From Nepenthes gracilis (taxonomy: Eukaryota; Streptophyta; Magnoliopsida; Caryophyllales; Nepenthaceae): a DNA stretch of 64,000 bases. Positions 46,130 to 59,470 of the stretch are shown one piece after another. Below the pieces are notes generated by a model that saw only the letters and a list, made by a program, of their open reading frames with translations, was not told where the DNA came from and did no database searches. Positions within the stretch are counted from its first letter, which is position 1. Every line of letters starts with the position of its first letter. A program made the position numbers and the translations under genes. Location: the NCBI GenBank assembly GCA_033239525.1, contig BSYO01000024.1, positions 15,371,268 through 15,435,267 of the forward strand. Reading direction: 5' to 3'.

Positions 46130-47135
46130 GGAATACCGACTGAAATAATGGTCTATAAGTTGGGTTTAAACCTCAGTCATAAACCTGTTCGGTAGAAATA
46201 AAAGAATCATTCGATTGAGAAAGTGGTTACCATTCGTGAGGAGGTGAAGAAACTACTCGATACTGGATTTTTTAGGGAGGTTCAATATCCAAATTGGTTA
46301 TCTAACATGACCTTGGTCAAGAAAAGTAATGGGAAGTGGAAGATGTGCATCGACTTTACCTACATCAACAAAGTATGTCCTAAGTATAGCTTTCCGTTAC
46401 TGATGAATGATCTTCTCGTAGACTTAATGTCCGGACACAAACTATTGAATTTCATGGATGTATATTTGGGTTACAACTAAATCCAAATGAGCCTAGAGGA
46501 CGAGGAGTATACGTCATTTATGACTGACCAAGAGATATACTATTATAAAGTTATACCCTTCGAACTAAAGAATACTGGTGTCACCTACCAACGGCTTGTC
46601 AATAAGATATTTGAAGCCTAGATTGGATAGAATATGGAAGTGTATGTAAACGACATAGTCGTTAAGAGTAGAGCGACCGATGACCATATTCACGATTTAG
46701 ATGAGACGTTCAATATCCTCCTAACACACCAAATAAAACTCAATCTGATAAAGTGTATGTTCTGAGTGATCTCGAAAAAGTTTTTAGGTTTTATCATCTC
46801 ACATTGAGGGATTGAAGCAAACCCTGAAAATTTTAAGGCTATTCTTAATATGAACGCACCTCAGACTGTGAAAGAAGTCCAAAAGCTCATAGAGAGGCTG
46901 GAAACACTTCCCCATTTTTGCGCTAAGCTAGTAAAGAAGTATTTGCCCTTTTTTAAAGCTTTGAGGGGGACAAAGGCCACCGGATTCCAGTGGACGATTG
47001 ATTGTGAAGCTATGTTTCAAGGGCTGAAGGAGTATATCTCAAATTTACCACTTCTTACTTTCCCTCAAGAAGATGAGGAGCTGTATTTATATCTTACGGT
47101 ATTTGAAACTGGCTTGAGCTTGATCTTGATTTGAC
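46130..47135 (+). pseudogene. pol: RT of element D
   Basis: Motifs: LVKKSNGKWKMCIDFTYINK, then LNFMDVYLGYN. The catalytic box reads YVNDI (about 46643-46660) where YVDDM is expected, so the first catalytic Asp is changed. [17 protein letters not shown] follows near 46860. Several stops. Confidence 0.85.
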
Positions 47136-48000
47136 AATATTTCGATGGGCAGTAGCCTATATATTATGTCAACAAGATCTTGACAGACCTAGTGATTTGA
47201 TATTCTCACATTGAAAGGATGGTTTTGGCACTTGTATATTTTGCTTGAAAATTCCGTTCTTATTTCCAGGCATACAAAATTATCATCTTAAATGAGCAAC
47301 CACTAAAAGGGATTTTACAAAGGCCAGATATGTTAGGATGATTGGTCAAAGAAGCTATTTAGTTGGGTGAGTTTGACGTAGAGTTCCGATCAAGGTCAAC
47401 CTTAAAAGGCCAGGCCCTAGAAAACTTCATTATTAAAATGATGACCCCAACTCTGGAAACCATCAATCTCGATAAGACCGACGGTTAGCAAAATACTCCT
47501 ACATGGACCTTGCACGTGGACAGTTCTTCAATGCAAATAGGTTGTGATACTGGCGTGGTCCTGAGAACTCCGGATGGGTCAGAAATAAGGTATTCAATGA
47601 CTCTCAGATTCTTAGTGACCAATAATATCGCAGTGTATGAGGCATTACTTTCTGGACTTAGATTGGTCAAAGAGTGCTCGACCAAGAACCTTATTCTCTA
47701 CAGTGACTTGGAATTGGTTGTTAATCAGGCTCTAGGAAATTTTGAGGCTTCTAATCCACAGCTTTTCAAATATTTTTCAAAAGTTTGAGGCTTAACTTTG
47801 ACATTTGATCGTGTGGAGATAATCCACATCCCAAGAGAAGAGAACACGAAAGCAGACCGTCTAGTAAGGGCTGTAGCGACCAGGGACCTTGAGCTGTATG
47901 CATGAAAAATGCATGAAGTCTTTGAGATTTTTAGCATAAATGACCCAGAGCCAGAAATAATGCAGATAGTCAATGCTGACAGCTAGATGATTTCCTAGAT
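47136..48000 (+). pseudogene. Two RNase H domains of element D
   Basis: The first is degraded (QQPIYYVNKIL-like region near 47150). The second is clear at 47510-47788, with VVLRTPDGSEIRYSMTLRFL, then VTNNIAVYEALLSGLRLV and ILYSDLELVVNQ. Confidence 0.75.
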
Positions 48001-48049
48001 GAGATACTTATCTAATGGCATATTATCAGAGAACTTAGATGAGGCTAAG

Positions 48050-49215
48050 TGTGTGAAAAAAGATAACAGGTTGGTATACTATTATGGATGAAAAGTTGTA
48101 CTGACGTGGGTATTCCGTCCCATACCTACGTGTCTCACGTCAGAAGAGTCTGATTACGTGCTTGGAGAAGTACATCCTAGCATTTGTGGATCCCACATTT
48201 GAGGTAAGAACCTTAATTTTAAACTCATATGACAAGGTTACTACCGGCCCACCATGAAGCATGATGCCATGGATTTTGTATGAAAATGTGATAATTGTCA
48301 GATCCATGGAAACCTTACCCATCAACCACATATAGAGCTCCAAACCTGTAGTAGCATCGGCTATTCGCACAATTGGGGTTCGATATCCTTAGACCCTTTT
48401 AGTTGTGTTCAGACAATGAAAATTCGTAATCGTTAGGATCAACTATTTCATAAAGTGAGTCAAGGCTATCCCACTAGCTCGGATCACTGAGTAGAATGTA
48501 ACAGAGTTCATTTGTCAGAGCATAGTATGTAGATTTGGCATTCCTGAAGTCATAATAACTGACAATAGGACCCAATTCACTAGAAAGCAATTCACAAAGT
48601 ATAGTGCTAAATTGAGGATAAAGTTGATTCACACATCCGTTGGATACCCACAAACCAAAGGATAAATGGAGGTTACCAACCACACACTACTATATGGTTT
48701 GAAAACGAAGCATGAAAGTGTTGGGAGCTCATGGGTGGATGTGCTGCCATCTGTATTATGGTCATACAGGATGACACCCAGAGAGCTAACTTGAGAGACA
48801 CCGTTTAGATTGTGCTATGGGACCAAGGTTGTCATACCAATAGAAGTCGGACTGCCCAGTCTCCAGATCGAATGTTTTGATTCACTGAATAATTTACAAA
48901 GGTTTTGGAAGAACCTTGACCTACTTGAAGAGACTTGGCACATGGCATGGTTGCGGACGGAAGCTTATCAACAACGGATTGTAAGATATTATAACAAGAA
49001 GGTGGGAGCGCGCCAATTTAAAGTGGGAGACTTAATGTTATGAAGCATTGAAGCTACTGGCAAGAATGTCGGCCGGAACAAACTCTCACCTAATTAGAGG
49101 GCCTTTCCTAGTTTTGGCTATTCTCTGAAACAAGATGTACAAATTACGCACCTAAAATGACAAACTTGTTCTTAGGACTTGGAATGCCTCTTACCTCAAA
49201 AAGTATTATCAATAA
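48050..49215 (+). pseudogene. Integrase of element D
   Basis: Recognisable by FGIPEVIITDNRTQF near 48535-48580, NQRINGGYQPH-like degraded third-motif sequence near 48650, and the C-terminal [20 protein letters not shown] at 48827-48886. The pol end LPQKVLS / LKKYYQ occurs at about 49190-49213. Confidence 0.75.
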
Positions 49216-50040
49216 ATATACGTCTGACTAGGTAAGGTTAATTTACATTATCTGGAGTGCTTATAAAATATGTTACATTTTATTAATAAAATAATTATTT
49301 ATTGTTTATGTGAGTACTTATTTGTCATTTCATAATATTGTATAACCTAGGTTGCCCCTAAGTCAAGTGAGATTCATTCACTTGCCACTTGAACCAGCAC
49401 TTGCTAATCAATAAAATTTGGTCATATTATCGAGTGACCCTAATGAGGTTGGATTGTAAAACTCGGTCATAAAACCAAGCAGCCCTCATGAGATTGAAGA
49501 CTAAAAACTTAGGGGCTTCCTTAAAGCACGAATGCAAAGACTTCTAATTAAAGGAAGATAGTATTGTCAATTGATCATAATTTAAAAAACTTAAGTTAGA
49601 CACACAAGGGCTTTGATACCCTCTATCATATTCGAGTGACAGAAGTCATGTGTGGACGATGACTTAAATCATCTCAAGAGCCCAACATTTAAGCCTATAA
49701 TGGTCTACCAGCTTATGTATATATATATATGTATAAATAACAAAGAGAGAGAGAAAGAAGAATTGACACAGTTGTGAAAAATTTTATCTTATTACAAAAA
49801 AATGTTATAAGTACAAGAATAATAATAAAAATATTTATTTTGAAGGAGGATGAGGCTGCGAAGTCTCCGGCAAAAGCTCCCAAGAGTCTACATCGTCTTT
49901 GGGATGGTAAAGTACATTTGAACTATGTTGAGTATTGGTGTTCCTAGGATTGAATATGGAAATGGAAATTCTAAGAGTCACCATTTTAGTGATGTGTTAG
50001 CGGAAACTGATACCGTCCCAATACTTGTGCTCCATCACCT
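49216..50040. other. Post-pol spacer of element D and junction region
   Basis: It begins with the TTTATTAATAAAATAATTA stretch that follows pol in sister copies. A TA-rich and GA-rich microsatellite lies at 49717-49760. From about 49860 it has the sequence type of the antisense-ORF tail. Homology changes to the inverted element near 50040. Confidence 0.55.
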
Positions 50041-50560
50041 ACATGATCACTCAGGTCATGAATATGGTTGTCGGTGGCCTTACTTTTGACGGGCATGTCG
50101 TCCACATACATCTCCATATTCCGGCCGACCGGGTTTCAAACATATTGTTCACGAGTTGATAGTAGGACACTCCAGTATTTTTCAGGCCAAGGGCATGACC
50201 TTATAGAAGTATGTCCCATGGTCAGTCATGAAGGAGGTATGCTCCTTATCGTTTGGGTCTTACCTAATCTAGTTATAGCCTGAGTAGGCATTCATGAAGC
50301 TTAGTAGTTCGTGACTGAACGTAGAGTCCACTAATAGATCAATCTTCGACAATGGGAAGGTATCCTTAGGACAAGCCTTGTTCACGTTGATGAAGCTGAT
50401 GCGCGCCCACCTTGATCGAGTGGTTCTTGCGCTTCTGCTAAATGGATTTGTGATCGGGATTAAAACTCAACTTATGGACCATTACACTAGTTGGTATCCC
50501 CGACATGTCAGAGGGAGTCCATGTGAAGATGTTAGAATTTTGCTCGAGAAAGGTTATCAG

Positions 50561-51190
50561 CTAGTCCAATAGGGGGCCCATCAAGGAATTCCCAACAAGC
50601 ACACACTTCTTGAGTTCGCTCGGGCCTAAGGAAACTTTGTTGGTGAATTTGCCAGACTGTGCCTGTAGTAGAGTGGTTCCATCTCGGAAGTCAAGATCTT
50701 TAATCGGCGGGTTTTGGGGTACATGAATGACTTGAGATAGGTAGCATATCCGACCGATCACTTAGTCTCCTAGGATCTCCCCAATGCCGCATAGGGTTGA
50801 AAACTTCATCTTTAAGTGTGGGATTGGTGTCATTACCGCAAAAGCGGCCAGGTAGGGTTGTCTTAGGATGGCATTGTAGATCAAGGGAAGGTCCACTACT
50901 AAGAACGTGAGTACCCTAGAGGCTGTTCTTGGGTAAGCCCCTAGCATGACCTCTAGCTAGACGGGCACCGACTCATTATCCAACTCGTATAGTAGTCCCC
51001 TGGTCAATTTCATTTGACTCTTTTTTAGCCTAATTTTAAAATAAGTATCAAGGTAGAGCAAATTTTGAAAACTTTTGTTATCAACAAAGACTCGTTTTAG
51101 ATAGTAATCAACCGTATCGTCCAAACGATGGCCGATACAATTAGGGGTCAGAATGGGGAGTTATTATATGAGCCATATCATCGTCATTAA
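50561..51190 (-). pseudogene. Protease and linker of element F
   Basis: The active-site region reads LKRVFVDNKSFQNLLYLD (about 51110-51055). Then follow AYPRTASRVLTFLVVDLPLI, and the linker NPPIKDLDFRDGTTLLQAQS. Confidence 0.75.
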
Positions 51191-51289
51191 AACTAATGAC
51201 GTCATTCCTAACTCTTACCCTCGGCCTTTTGCTACTGGAAGCTGTCTCCATGCGGTCTGGGGCGTTGTTCTTGGCTAGCTTAGTCATCA

Positions 51290-52749
51290 TCATGTTAATG
51301 ACCCCAATAGTAACTCGATTCCTTTGTTGCTCTAGTCCATCCTTCCTTGCTGCCCCAAGTTCTATAGGAATCTAGTGAGGTGGCATTTGTGGACCATGCA
51401 TTCAATCTCTTTCTATAGCATTCAGCAGTTTTCAGTGTTATGACATGGAGATCGATGGTAATGACAACACTTCGACTAGTCTCCTTCATCCGAAGTTTTT
51501 GACGCTTTGGTTCACTTCAAGAACTTCTCATTCTGAATTTGTATCAGGATATTGGTATGTGTGTCATTCAGATGAGTCAGGTTTTGGGGCCTGAACTCTC
51601 TCTGGACATCATGCTCTGTCTACGATTGCTTCTGAGGGCCCCAAGAGTGGTTTTCATCTCCGTTCCTTTTCTTTCCGTCTACTGGCCCCTCAGGGAATCA
51701 GTTCGTGCACTTTGGTTACTTCACTTTGTTGGTTTTTCGGCCACTATGTATGCTCGGGTGATGGTCTCAGCCTCCTGAAAAGTCTGAAGATTTTGATGGG
51801 CCAAGTGCTTAAAAAAATTTCTCGACTTCAGAGTCGTGATGAAGGCATACAACTTCAACTCTTCGGTGAGCTTGGGTATTTTTCAGGCCTTAGTAGTCAA
51901 CCAGGCCAGAAAGCGCTTCAAGCTTTCATCTCGCTTTTATCGAAGGCAGACGAGGTGCCATGGCTACTTCTTCTCCCTTTGGCTGAAGATGAGCTACGAC
52001 AGGAAATAGTGAGTTAGCACCTCAAACGACTGGTCAAGTTCGATAGAAGGCTATAGAACCATATGCGAGCGTCTCCTTTGAGGGTCAGAGGAGAGCCTTG
52101 ACACATGGCAGCTTCGCCTAGGCCCTAGAAGTTCAGTAGAGTGCAGAAGTGATTCAGGTGATCCATTAGGTTAGAACTCTTGTCATAAGGTTCTAGGTCC
52201 AGTATCTTGAATTTGCAAGGGAGCGGCTACATCCAGATTTCTATCATGAATGGCAATCTTCTCAGATTTGTGGAGTGTCTATAGACGTCTCGTCTAAACA
52301 CGTGATGCAATATCTTCTCCATTCTCTTCTCCATTTGAGGGAGGATGTAGTCCTCTTAGCATTAAGGAAGGTCCTCAACTTAGAATGATTTGGAGAGGGA
52401 TGTGGGCTTAGGTGACTAGCAACTTGTGGCGAATGCATACAGTTAGAGGTTTCCCCTTTGGCCAAGGGCCTCTTGTCGCTACGGGAGTAGCGGGGATTGT
52501 GCTACTCTTGGCTATCCCTTTGCACCTCGTGATTCAATCGATTCTCCAGTCGTGTTCGAGTCCTACTACTTGAGGCCACATGCGCCCCGGCATCATCGAG
52601 CTGTGGGGTCTTCTCGGCCGGGAGTCTCTTTTCCCGATTCCTTTGCTTCTTGTGTTACAGAGGTGTGAGCCCTCAACTACTACTCGATTAGATGCACGTT
52701 GATCATCTAGAGCATCTTGAGCACATCTACTCCATTTTAGGCTAACCAC
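51290..52749 (-). pseudogene. gag: gag of element F
   Basis: Pieces in several frames: KLYAFITTLKSRNFFKHLAH near 51830-51770, then TFQEAETITRAYIVAEKPTK near 51765-51705, and an upstream basic region (52465-52262). Colinear with element A gag. Confidence 0.65.
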
Positions 52750-52935
52750 TCACATGGGTAACCACTGAGGGGTCATCACATTGGGCAACGGTGTCAATGG
52801 TAGTTGTTGTTTAGGGGCAATTGTGCGACTGTGGATGGTTCTTCTAGTACGTTCACCAGACTACCCCAACGGTGGTGGTAGCCAGCAATGATGGTTGTCC
52901 TTTTGGGGGCGCTCTGGTGATTATGGGCCACTTTT

Positions 52936-53720
52936 TTGGCACATTTGCCAGGCCGTCTTTGCTGCCATTGCAGGTGTCTCCTACATGCGGGTTTTATTCT
53001 AATTGAGTTGTCGGCCGCTGAGTTTAAAGGCTACCTGTGCTATGATTGGCTGGTTCATAGGGGCTATCTACTGGGCATACTTATTGCCTTTCTTTACCTG
53101 TCCATCACGAGTTGGGCAGCAGTTACGCCCACAATGGTGTCCTCTGGGTCTCGTGATGCATGGAACCCCACTGGGATATGCCAATGGACAGGCTCTTCTT
53201 TGAGTCAGTCCATAAGATCACAGGATGCATCCATTTCAAACTAAAAAATCTATGATGTTATTATAAATATAAGTATTACGATAAGAAAACTTTAGTTAAT
53301 TTCTATGAAAATTTGAATAGGGTGAGAATTATATTTATGTGATTGGGTGAGTTTTGCAGCCATTACCTCAATGAGAGATGGTCTGTCTTAGAAGGATGGA
53401 CTGAAAGAATTCTCAAGTCTAAATACAAATGTAGGCCTCCAACACGTAAGATACAACGCATGGCAATAGAGAGGTATCTCAAAGCTAGGAGGAGAAGGAG
53501 AAACATCTGAAACCTCCGGGAGCTCAAATGCCGAAGCCTAAGAGTGAGTCCTTTGCAGTCATGGCCTATGGATTATTACTAATTAATTCTTCTGCCACCT
53601 AATTGTTATTAGCACACTCCTCAAGAAAAACAGCAAGAGGTGTGGAGATAGATGCATCAGGCAATGAGCTGACCAAAACTGAAACCCTATACTTTGCAGC
53701 AAGCTGAGTCTAGTAAGATT
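52936..53720. other. Leader of element F and unassigned junction before element E
   Basis: 52936-53250 has a plus-strand open frame of 102 codons with a hydrophobic stretch, but it lies opposite the element leader and I do not accept it as a gene. 53250-53720 has no recognised content. A short run KIQRMAIERYLKARRRRRN near 53450 looks protein-like but is unplaceable. Confidence 0.4.
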
Positions 53721-54760
53721 ACCGACTAGTTCCATTGGACCCCGATGATCCCAAGAAGTGCATATAGATCAAAAGCTCACTAACGGGTCCCTTAAGTGAC
53801 CAATTGATCACCTTCCTTCGGCAAATCTTTGACGTCTTTGTGTGGACATTTGCTGACAAGTCTGGGTTATTAATCGGAGTGATGGTCCACAAGTTAGATC
53901 TCAATCCTGATCATAAGCCCATCAAGTAAAAACAGATGAACCATTCTATCAAAAAACTCATTACCATCTGGAAAAAAGTAAAAAAGCTATTTGATGTAGG
54001 TTTCATCAGAGAAGTCCAGTACTCGGACCAGCTTTCTAACACGGTCATCATCAAGAAGAGTAATGAAAATGGCGGATGTACGTCGACTTCACTGATGTGA
54101 ATAAGACATGCCCAAAGGATAGTTTTCGGTTGAGCTCGATCGATCTACTGGTAGACTCTACGTGTGGTCACGAGCTATTAAGTTTTATGGATACATACTC
54201 AGGTTACAAACAGATTCAAATGAGTCTCAAGGACAAAGAGAACATTTCCTTCATGACAGACCACAGGATGTATTGCTACAAGGTCATAACCTTTGAGTTG
54301 AAGAATATGAGCGCCACATACTAGCAGCTTGTGAACATAATGTTCGAAACCTAAATCGGCCGGAATATGAAGTTGTATGTAGATGACATGTTCATCAAAA
54401 GTAAAACCATCAACAACCATACCCACGATCTCGACAAGGCCTTCAGAGTGCTCCGGGCACACTACATGAAGCTAAACCCTGCCAAGTGGATTTTTGGAGT
54501 GTATTCTAGAAAGTTCTTGGGCTTTATTGTCTCTCGGTAGAGAATTAAGGCAAACTCGGAGAAGATAAAAGCCATTGTGGACATGAGTCTGCCCCGAACC
54601 GTGGAGTAAGTCCAATGGCTGACTGGGAGGCTCGCAGGGCTCTCCCACTTCTGAGCAAAATCGGTTGAGAAATAACTCCATTTCTTCAATGCCATGAGGA
54701 GAATAAAGGTGAATGGTTTCCAGTGAACGGTCGACTGCCAAGCCGCCTTTTAGAAGCTGA
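53721..54760 (+). pseudogene. pol: RT of element E
   Basis: The linker is LVPLDPDDPKKC, then VMVHKLDLNPDHKPIK. The core reads YVDFTDVNKTCPKDSFRLSS, LLSFMDTYSGYKQIQ, and the catalytic YVDDMFIKSK at about 54376-54405. Stops occur at 54321 and 54351 and elsewhere. Confidence 0.87.
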
Positions 54761-55720
54761 AAGAATTCCTCACCAATCCCCCTCTCCTGATGTCACTAGA
54801 AGAAGGTGAGGATCTCTTCTTGTACCTCATGATTTCAGATGCAATGTTAAACTTTGTCCTGATTCGTAGTAGTCCGATGTGTAGCGATTAGTCTATTACG
54901 TCAGTAAAACTTTAACAAACACTAAGAGATGTCACTTGCATATCAAAAAAATTGCCCTAGCGCTCATCTATTCAACTAGAAAACTACGACCATACTCCTA
55001 AGCGTACAAGTTCATCGTCTTGACTGATCATCCCTTATAGGGAATCCTACAGAAACCCAAAACATCTGGACAATTGGTCAAATAAGCCATTGAATAAGGT
55101 GAGTTAGATATAGAATTTTGAGCGAGGTCAGTCATAAAAGGCTAGGCTCTAACGGACTTTATAGTTGAAACTACAATCTTGGTTCTGGATGTCCATGATT
55201 CTGGCAATGATGCTCAACTGTAGAGGAAATTCTATTCTGAACGCTGCACGTGGATAGATCATCGACATAGTTGGGCAGTGGGGCTTGGATGATCCTGAGA
55301 TCCCTAGACAGGTTAGAGATGAAGTACTTACTGACCCTTAAGTTTTTAGCCACCAACAATGTTGTTGAGTATCAAACTCTGCTCGTTGGACTCCAATTGG
55401 CAAGAGAATGCTCGGCGAGGCATTTGATTGTCCACAGTGACTTAAAGCTGATCGTCAACCAAGTCCTTAGAAACTTTGAAGTGTCAAACCCACTACTCGT
55501 AAAGTAACTCGCTAGAGCGAGAGGCATGACCTAGAAGTTTAACAAAATTGAGATAGTGCACATCTCGAGGGAAGACAATTGGAAGGTCGACTATCTGGTG
55601 AAGGCTGCAACTACCAAAAATATAGAGCAGTACTCCAAAAATATGCAGGAAGTTTTGGCCACCCCAAGTATAGAGGAACCCGAACAAGAAGTGCTGCAAG
55701 TCTCAAACAACGAAAGTTGG
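54761..55720 (+). pseudogene. Two RNase H domains of element E
   Basis: The first is degraded (LVYYVSKTLTNTKRCHLHIK region near 54890-54945). The second is clear: MKYLLTLKFLATNNVVEYQT, then LLVGLQLARECSARHLIVHS and VHISREDNWKVDYLVKA at 55318-55605. Confidence 0.78.
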
Positions 55721-56930
55721 ATGTCTCCCTACTGGAGATGCATCACCAACAACACTCTGTTGAAAGACCTGAAGGATGTTAAACATGTGAAAAAGAAGGT
55801 AGGCTGGTACACCATCATGGACGGAAGCCTGTACCACCATCGGTACTCCACCCTATACTTGCGGTGTCTCATGCCAAAAGAAGTCGACTATGCGATGAAG
55901 GGGGTGTGTCTCAGCATCTACGGGTCACACATTAGAGGTAAGAACCTTACCTTGAAGATAATGCATCAAGAATATTATTGGCTAACAATGAAGAGAATTT
56001 TCAGATCCACGGCAACAGGTCCCATCAACCTCCCACAAAACTAAGAGACTTACAGGCCCCTTGGCCATTTGCACAGTGGAGGCTCGACATATTCAACCAA
56101 TTCTCCATCGTGTGCTGATAAAAAAAATTTATCATAGTTGGCATTGACTACTTCACGAAGTGGGTAGAAGCTTTCTCATTGGCTCGGATCATCGAACAAA
56201 ATGCAACGGAGTTTGTTTGGTAGAGCATTATATAATGATTCAGGATTTTTGAGGTTGTAGTAACCGACAATGGAACCTAATTGACTAGCAAGCGCTTCAC
56301 AAAGTATTGCTCAAATTTGGACATTAGGTTGGTTCACACTTCGGTCACCTATATTCAAATGAACAAGCAAGTGGAGGTCACAAATCGAATCCTACTACAT
56401 GGGTTAAAGACTGAATTGGAAGATATTGGGGGTTCCGGGGCAAACGAGCTACATTTGGGATTATGGTTATATCGGACGACAATGAAGAAACCTACCCACA
56501 AGACACCCTTCAGTCTATACTTTGGGACTGGAGCGATCATTCCAATAAAGATTAGACTGCCTAACCTTCGGGTCAAAAGTTTCAATCCACTCAGCAACTC
56601 TCAGTGACTCATAGAACATCTCTACCTACTTGAAGAGGCTTGGGATATCGCCAAGATGCGCGCGGTGACCTATCAGTAGCATATCATTTGGTATTACAAT
56701 AAAAGGGTGAAAGCCCGTCAATTTGAGATAGGGGACCTAGTTCGACAGAGCATAGAGACCACGGGTAAGATTACCAATTGGAACAAATTCTCCTCAAATT
56801 GGAAAGGCCTATTCCTCATCTTAACAATTCTTTGAAATGGCATGCACAAGTTACGCGCCCAGAATAGCAAATTAGTCTCAAAGATGTAGAACGCCATCCA
56901 CCTCAAGAAATATTACTAATAACCTCTCTT
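55721..56930 (+). pseudogene. Integrase of element E
   Basis: The N-terminal zinc-binding part is VGWYTIMDGSLYHHRYSTLY, then LRCLMPKEVDYAMKGVCLSI. The core shows [18 protein letters not shown] near 56140-56190, EVVVTDNGT near 56250-56276, and a third-motif region MNKQVEVTNRILLHGLK (56358-56410). The C-terminal part is IIPIKIRLPNLRVKSFNPLS, and pol ends with IHLKKYY at 56897-56918. Confidence 0.8.
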
Positions 56931-57700
56931 CCGACCTAGGTAGGTCTAGCATACATAATTAGAAGTGCTTGTGAAATGTACCACGTTTAAATTAATAAAA
57001 TTACTACTATTTATTTATTATTACTTGTTCATATGAGTGCTTGTATTATATTGCATGAAATTAGATGACCTAGATTGCCTCTAAATTGGGTGAATTCCCT
57101 TTCACCTGTTACCCAACCAGCAATGACCCAGTTAAAACCTCGGTCCAGTAAACCGAGCAACCCAGAGACAATCAAATTTGATCATTGGTTCTAGCAACTG
57201 AGTGGTCAAGGTGTAGTTGAATACCATAGCCTGAGGGGCTCACGGACCAAGTGTCGAACCTCCCTATCAAATGGCTATTAATACTTTAGGGGGCTTCCAC
57301 AGCATGTGTGCGACAGCTCCCTTGAAAAGAGATGAGTATTATTAGTCGACAATGATTGGTAAACTAGATCCGATGCGCAAAAGCGACGACTTCCCCCTAG
57401 TGGGACCGAGCTCCAACAATACCGTGCGAACAACGACCTTGACTTCAGTAGGGCTCGGTGATTGCAATCATGAAACCTAGCCGACCCTAGTGAGGCTCAC
57501 TAGTAGATGTACGACAATGTCCTCTCACGGAAAGCACCAAAAGTGCTGTGACTTCCCCCTGTAGTATGAGCATTGTCGGACCCTAGCATCCACTTGAAGC
57601 TCAGCTGCAATGGCCATAATGCCTATCTGACAAATAATGAAACATCAAACAAAGGAATTTCACATGAACACAAAAGCATCAACGACAATGATCAAAAAGA
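56931..57700. other. Post-pol spacer of element E
   Basis: It opens with TAAATTAATAAAATTACTA and TTGTTCATATGAGTGCTTG, shared with 35.28-35.40 kb (reverse) and 49.25-49.33 kb. No coding frame. Confidence 0.65.
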
Positions 57701-59458
57701 AAAAGCTTGCTGATTTATTATAAGGCAAAATGTACATGAGAAGATATGCATCCCCTAAATGAAACGCTACTTAGGCCTATAGCTCAAATAGACAATCATC
57801 ATAAGACTGGGGGCTCCCCGGTGTATGCACTAAGGGCTCTCCTCCTCTCTCAAAGAAATTCGTCAGGTCAAATCGACACCGAGCACTGTGGTTCCTCAGA
57901 TCAATGAAGCCAATTGGTAAGTCTGGGGCCACTAAGGAGACGATTTGTCTACTGAGCCAAAAGACATCCTAGAATCTGTTGTTCAATGCAAGGCCCACTT
58001 TCTCCAGAATATGCCTGGTCCTCAACTCCTACCTATGTCAGGTACTCACTCCGGAGGTTGGTGAGATGCTACTTAGCTCCGATGATCTAGTTCAGAGCCC
58101 GAGACCTTTCCTGCGCAAGCTCTTGGGATCTCGCCCTAAGCTTGGACAACTCATGGCTGTGGTTGGCTACTTGCTCTCAACTCTATTGGGCCTCGACGGT
58201 GGCGGCATTCACTCTGCCCTACATCTCCACAAGAACACCCAAGTCAATGCGTGTCTGAGTGAGGCGAGTGACCTCCACGTTGAGCAGACGTATCAAAGCT
58301 TCTCGTTGGAGCAAATTTGTCTCAAGCAGATGCAACAACGTCGATACCTACAAATAAGAAGGTAAGAGGTTAGATAAGGATGATCACAACAAGAATAAGA
58401 AGGTACTTAGATCATACCTCAAGGATGGGCTCCTCCCTCGAAGATGAGGGGCTCAGAAAAACTCTAAACGAAGACGTAGGTTGTGGCCTCTGATCCAGGA
58501 CCTCTGGTGCAGGGGGCTCATAGCTGAGCACTTCAACAACTACCTAACCTTGGGAGCTGATGTCCAAGGGCTGAGTGCCTTGACAGGCTTTGCAACCTCA
58601 ATAGTGGTGCTAGCCTTCGCAACCTCACCAGCACCGTTGGCCTCTGCTAAGTCCTGGCCATCCAAAGGAAAAAGAGCTCAGTAATTTCATTCATTAATTC
58701 CTTTTACAAAGTACAAAACTGAAAACGACGGTGATATAATTCAAAAAAAAAAGAGAGAAAGATACATGGAATGGCAATTCGACTATTAATGCCCTACTTT
58801 ACTTGAACAAACACCCAAATGGCACGCAAGTGCTTGTCCTTGAAAAGGAGGCTCGACCGAGTGGCTGATGCACCCTTAATGGTTAGTAACGCAAGGCTCC
58901 TATGCACCCTTGCTCTCGAGGAGCTAGAGCAGAAGACTGACCGTTTCGAAAATAAGCCATCACCCAGGGGCAGGCTATAGCAAAAGGAAAGCCTTGCTCC
59001 ACCACAGCCAGGAGATGGGCTCGGCTCAAAGATGGACGTGAAAAGGGGTAATCAAAGCGGTTCCCTATATAAAAAGAAGTAACCAAAGCAGAGTCCCTAT
59101 GCATATCAGGATGTCACCTTCAAACATTAGAGATGAGCTTCCTTTGATCCTGGTTAATAGTAGCACAGGCCCCATGTTAGCTCTAAAATCTCATGCCCTT
59201 GGTAGGTGTGGATGAATTGTGATGAGAGGTATAGGGCCCCCCTCCATTTATAGTGGGGGAAGGGACAACAAGCAATTAAATGCCAAAGATTTCCCATGTC
59301 AGCGTAATTTGTAGAGAATTGCCGGGTATAAAGAATCAAGTCCAAACTGACTAGACAGCGAATTGGCAGAGCACCTAGGGAAGGATTGCCTAAGGAGGAT
59401 GACAAGTGGCATCCCAACAATGGACATATTGGAAGTTGAAAAATTCAAACCTCCCGAC
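57700..59458 (-). pseudogene. Shortened antisense-ORF region of element E
   Basis: The minus-strand tail (57790-58700) corresponds to the acidic, coiled-coil end of the antisense ORF of element A, and 58683-59458 to its 12880-13827 region. The Transposase_28-like part lying between them in element A is missing, so this copy has an internal deletion of roughly 1.5 kb or more. Confidence 0.5.
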
Positions 59459-59470
59459 ATGAGGGGCTAG
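59459..59470 (+). other. Polypurine tract of element E
   Basis: ATGAGGGGCTAG abuts the LTR, parallel to the tract of element A. Confidence 0.65.

Larger units (their letters stand above)
43102..49880 (+). mobile_element. Tat-type gypsy element (element D), 5' two-thirds
   Basis: A 5' LTR, primer-binding site, gag, protease, RT, two RNase H domains, integrase and the start of the post-pol spacer occur in order. It breaks off at about 49.88 kb, where inverted element F begins. Stops are numerous. It has the same domain content and wording as element A but clearly diverged. Confidence 0.82.
50045..53250 (-). mobile_element. Inverted Tat-type fragment (element F): gag, protease, part of RT
   Basis: On the minus strand, from right to left: leader (about 53250-52760), gag (52749-51290), protease (51190-50760), linker (50761-50561) and RT up to the catalytic YVDDM box (about 50110-50090). 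It stops shortly after. No LTR was identified at its right end. Confidence 0.75.

Noticed and set aside
52936..53244. 102-codon plus-strand frame with a hydrophobic stretch, possible membrane protein
   Set aside because: It lies opposite the leader of inverted element F, has no start context or family match, and is probably chance.
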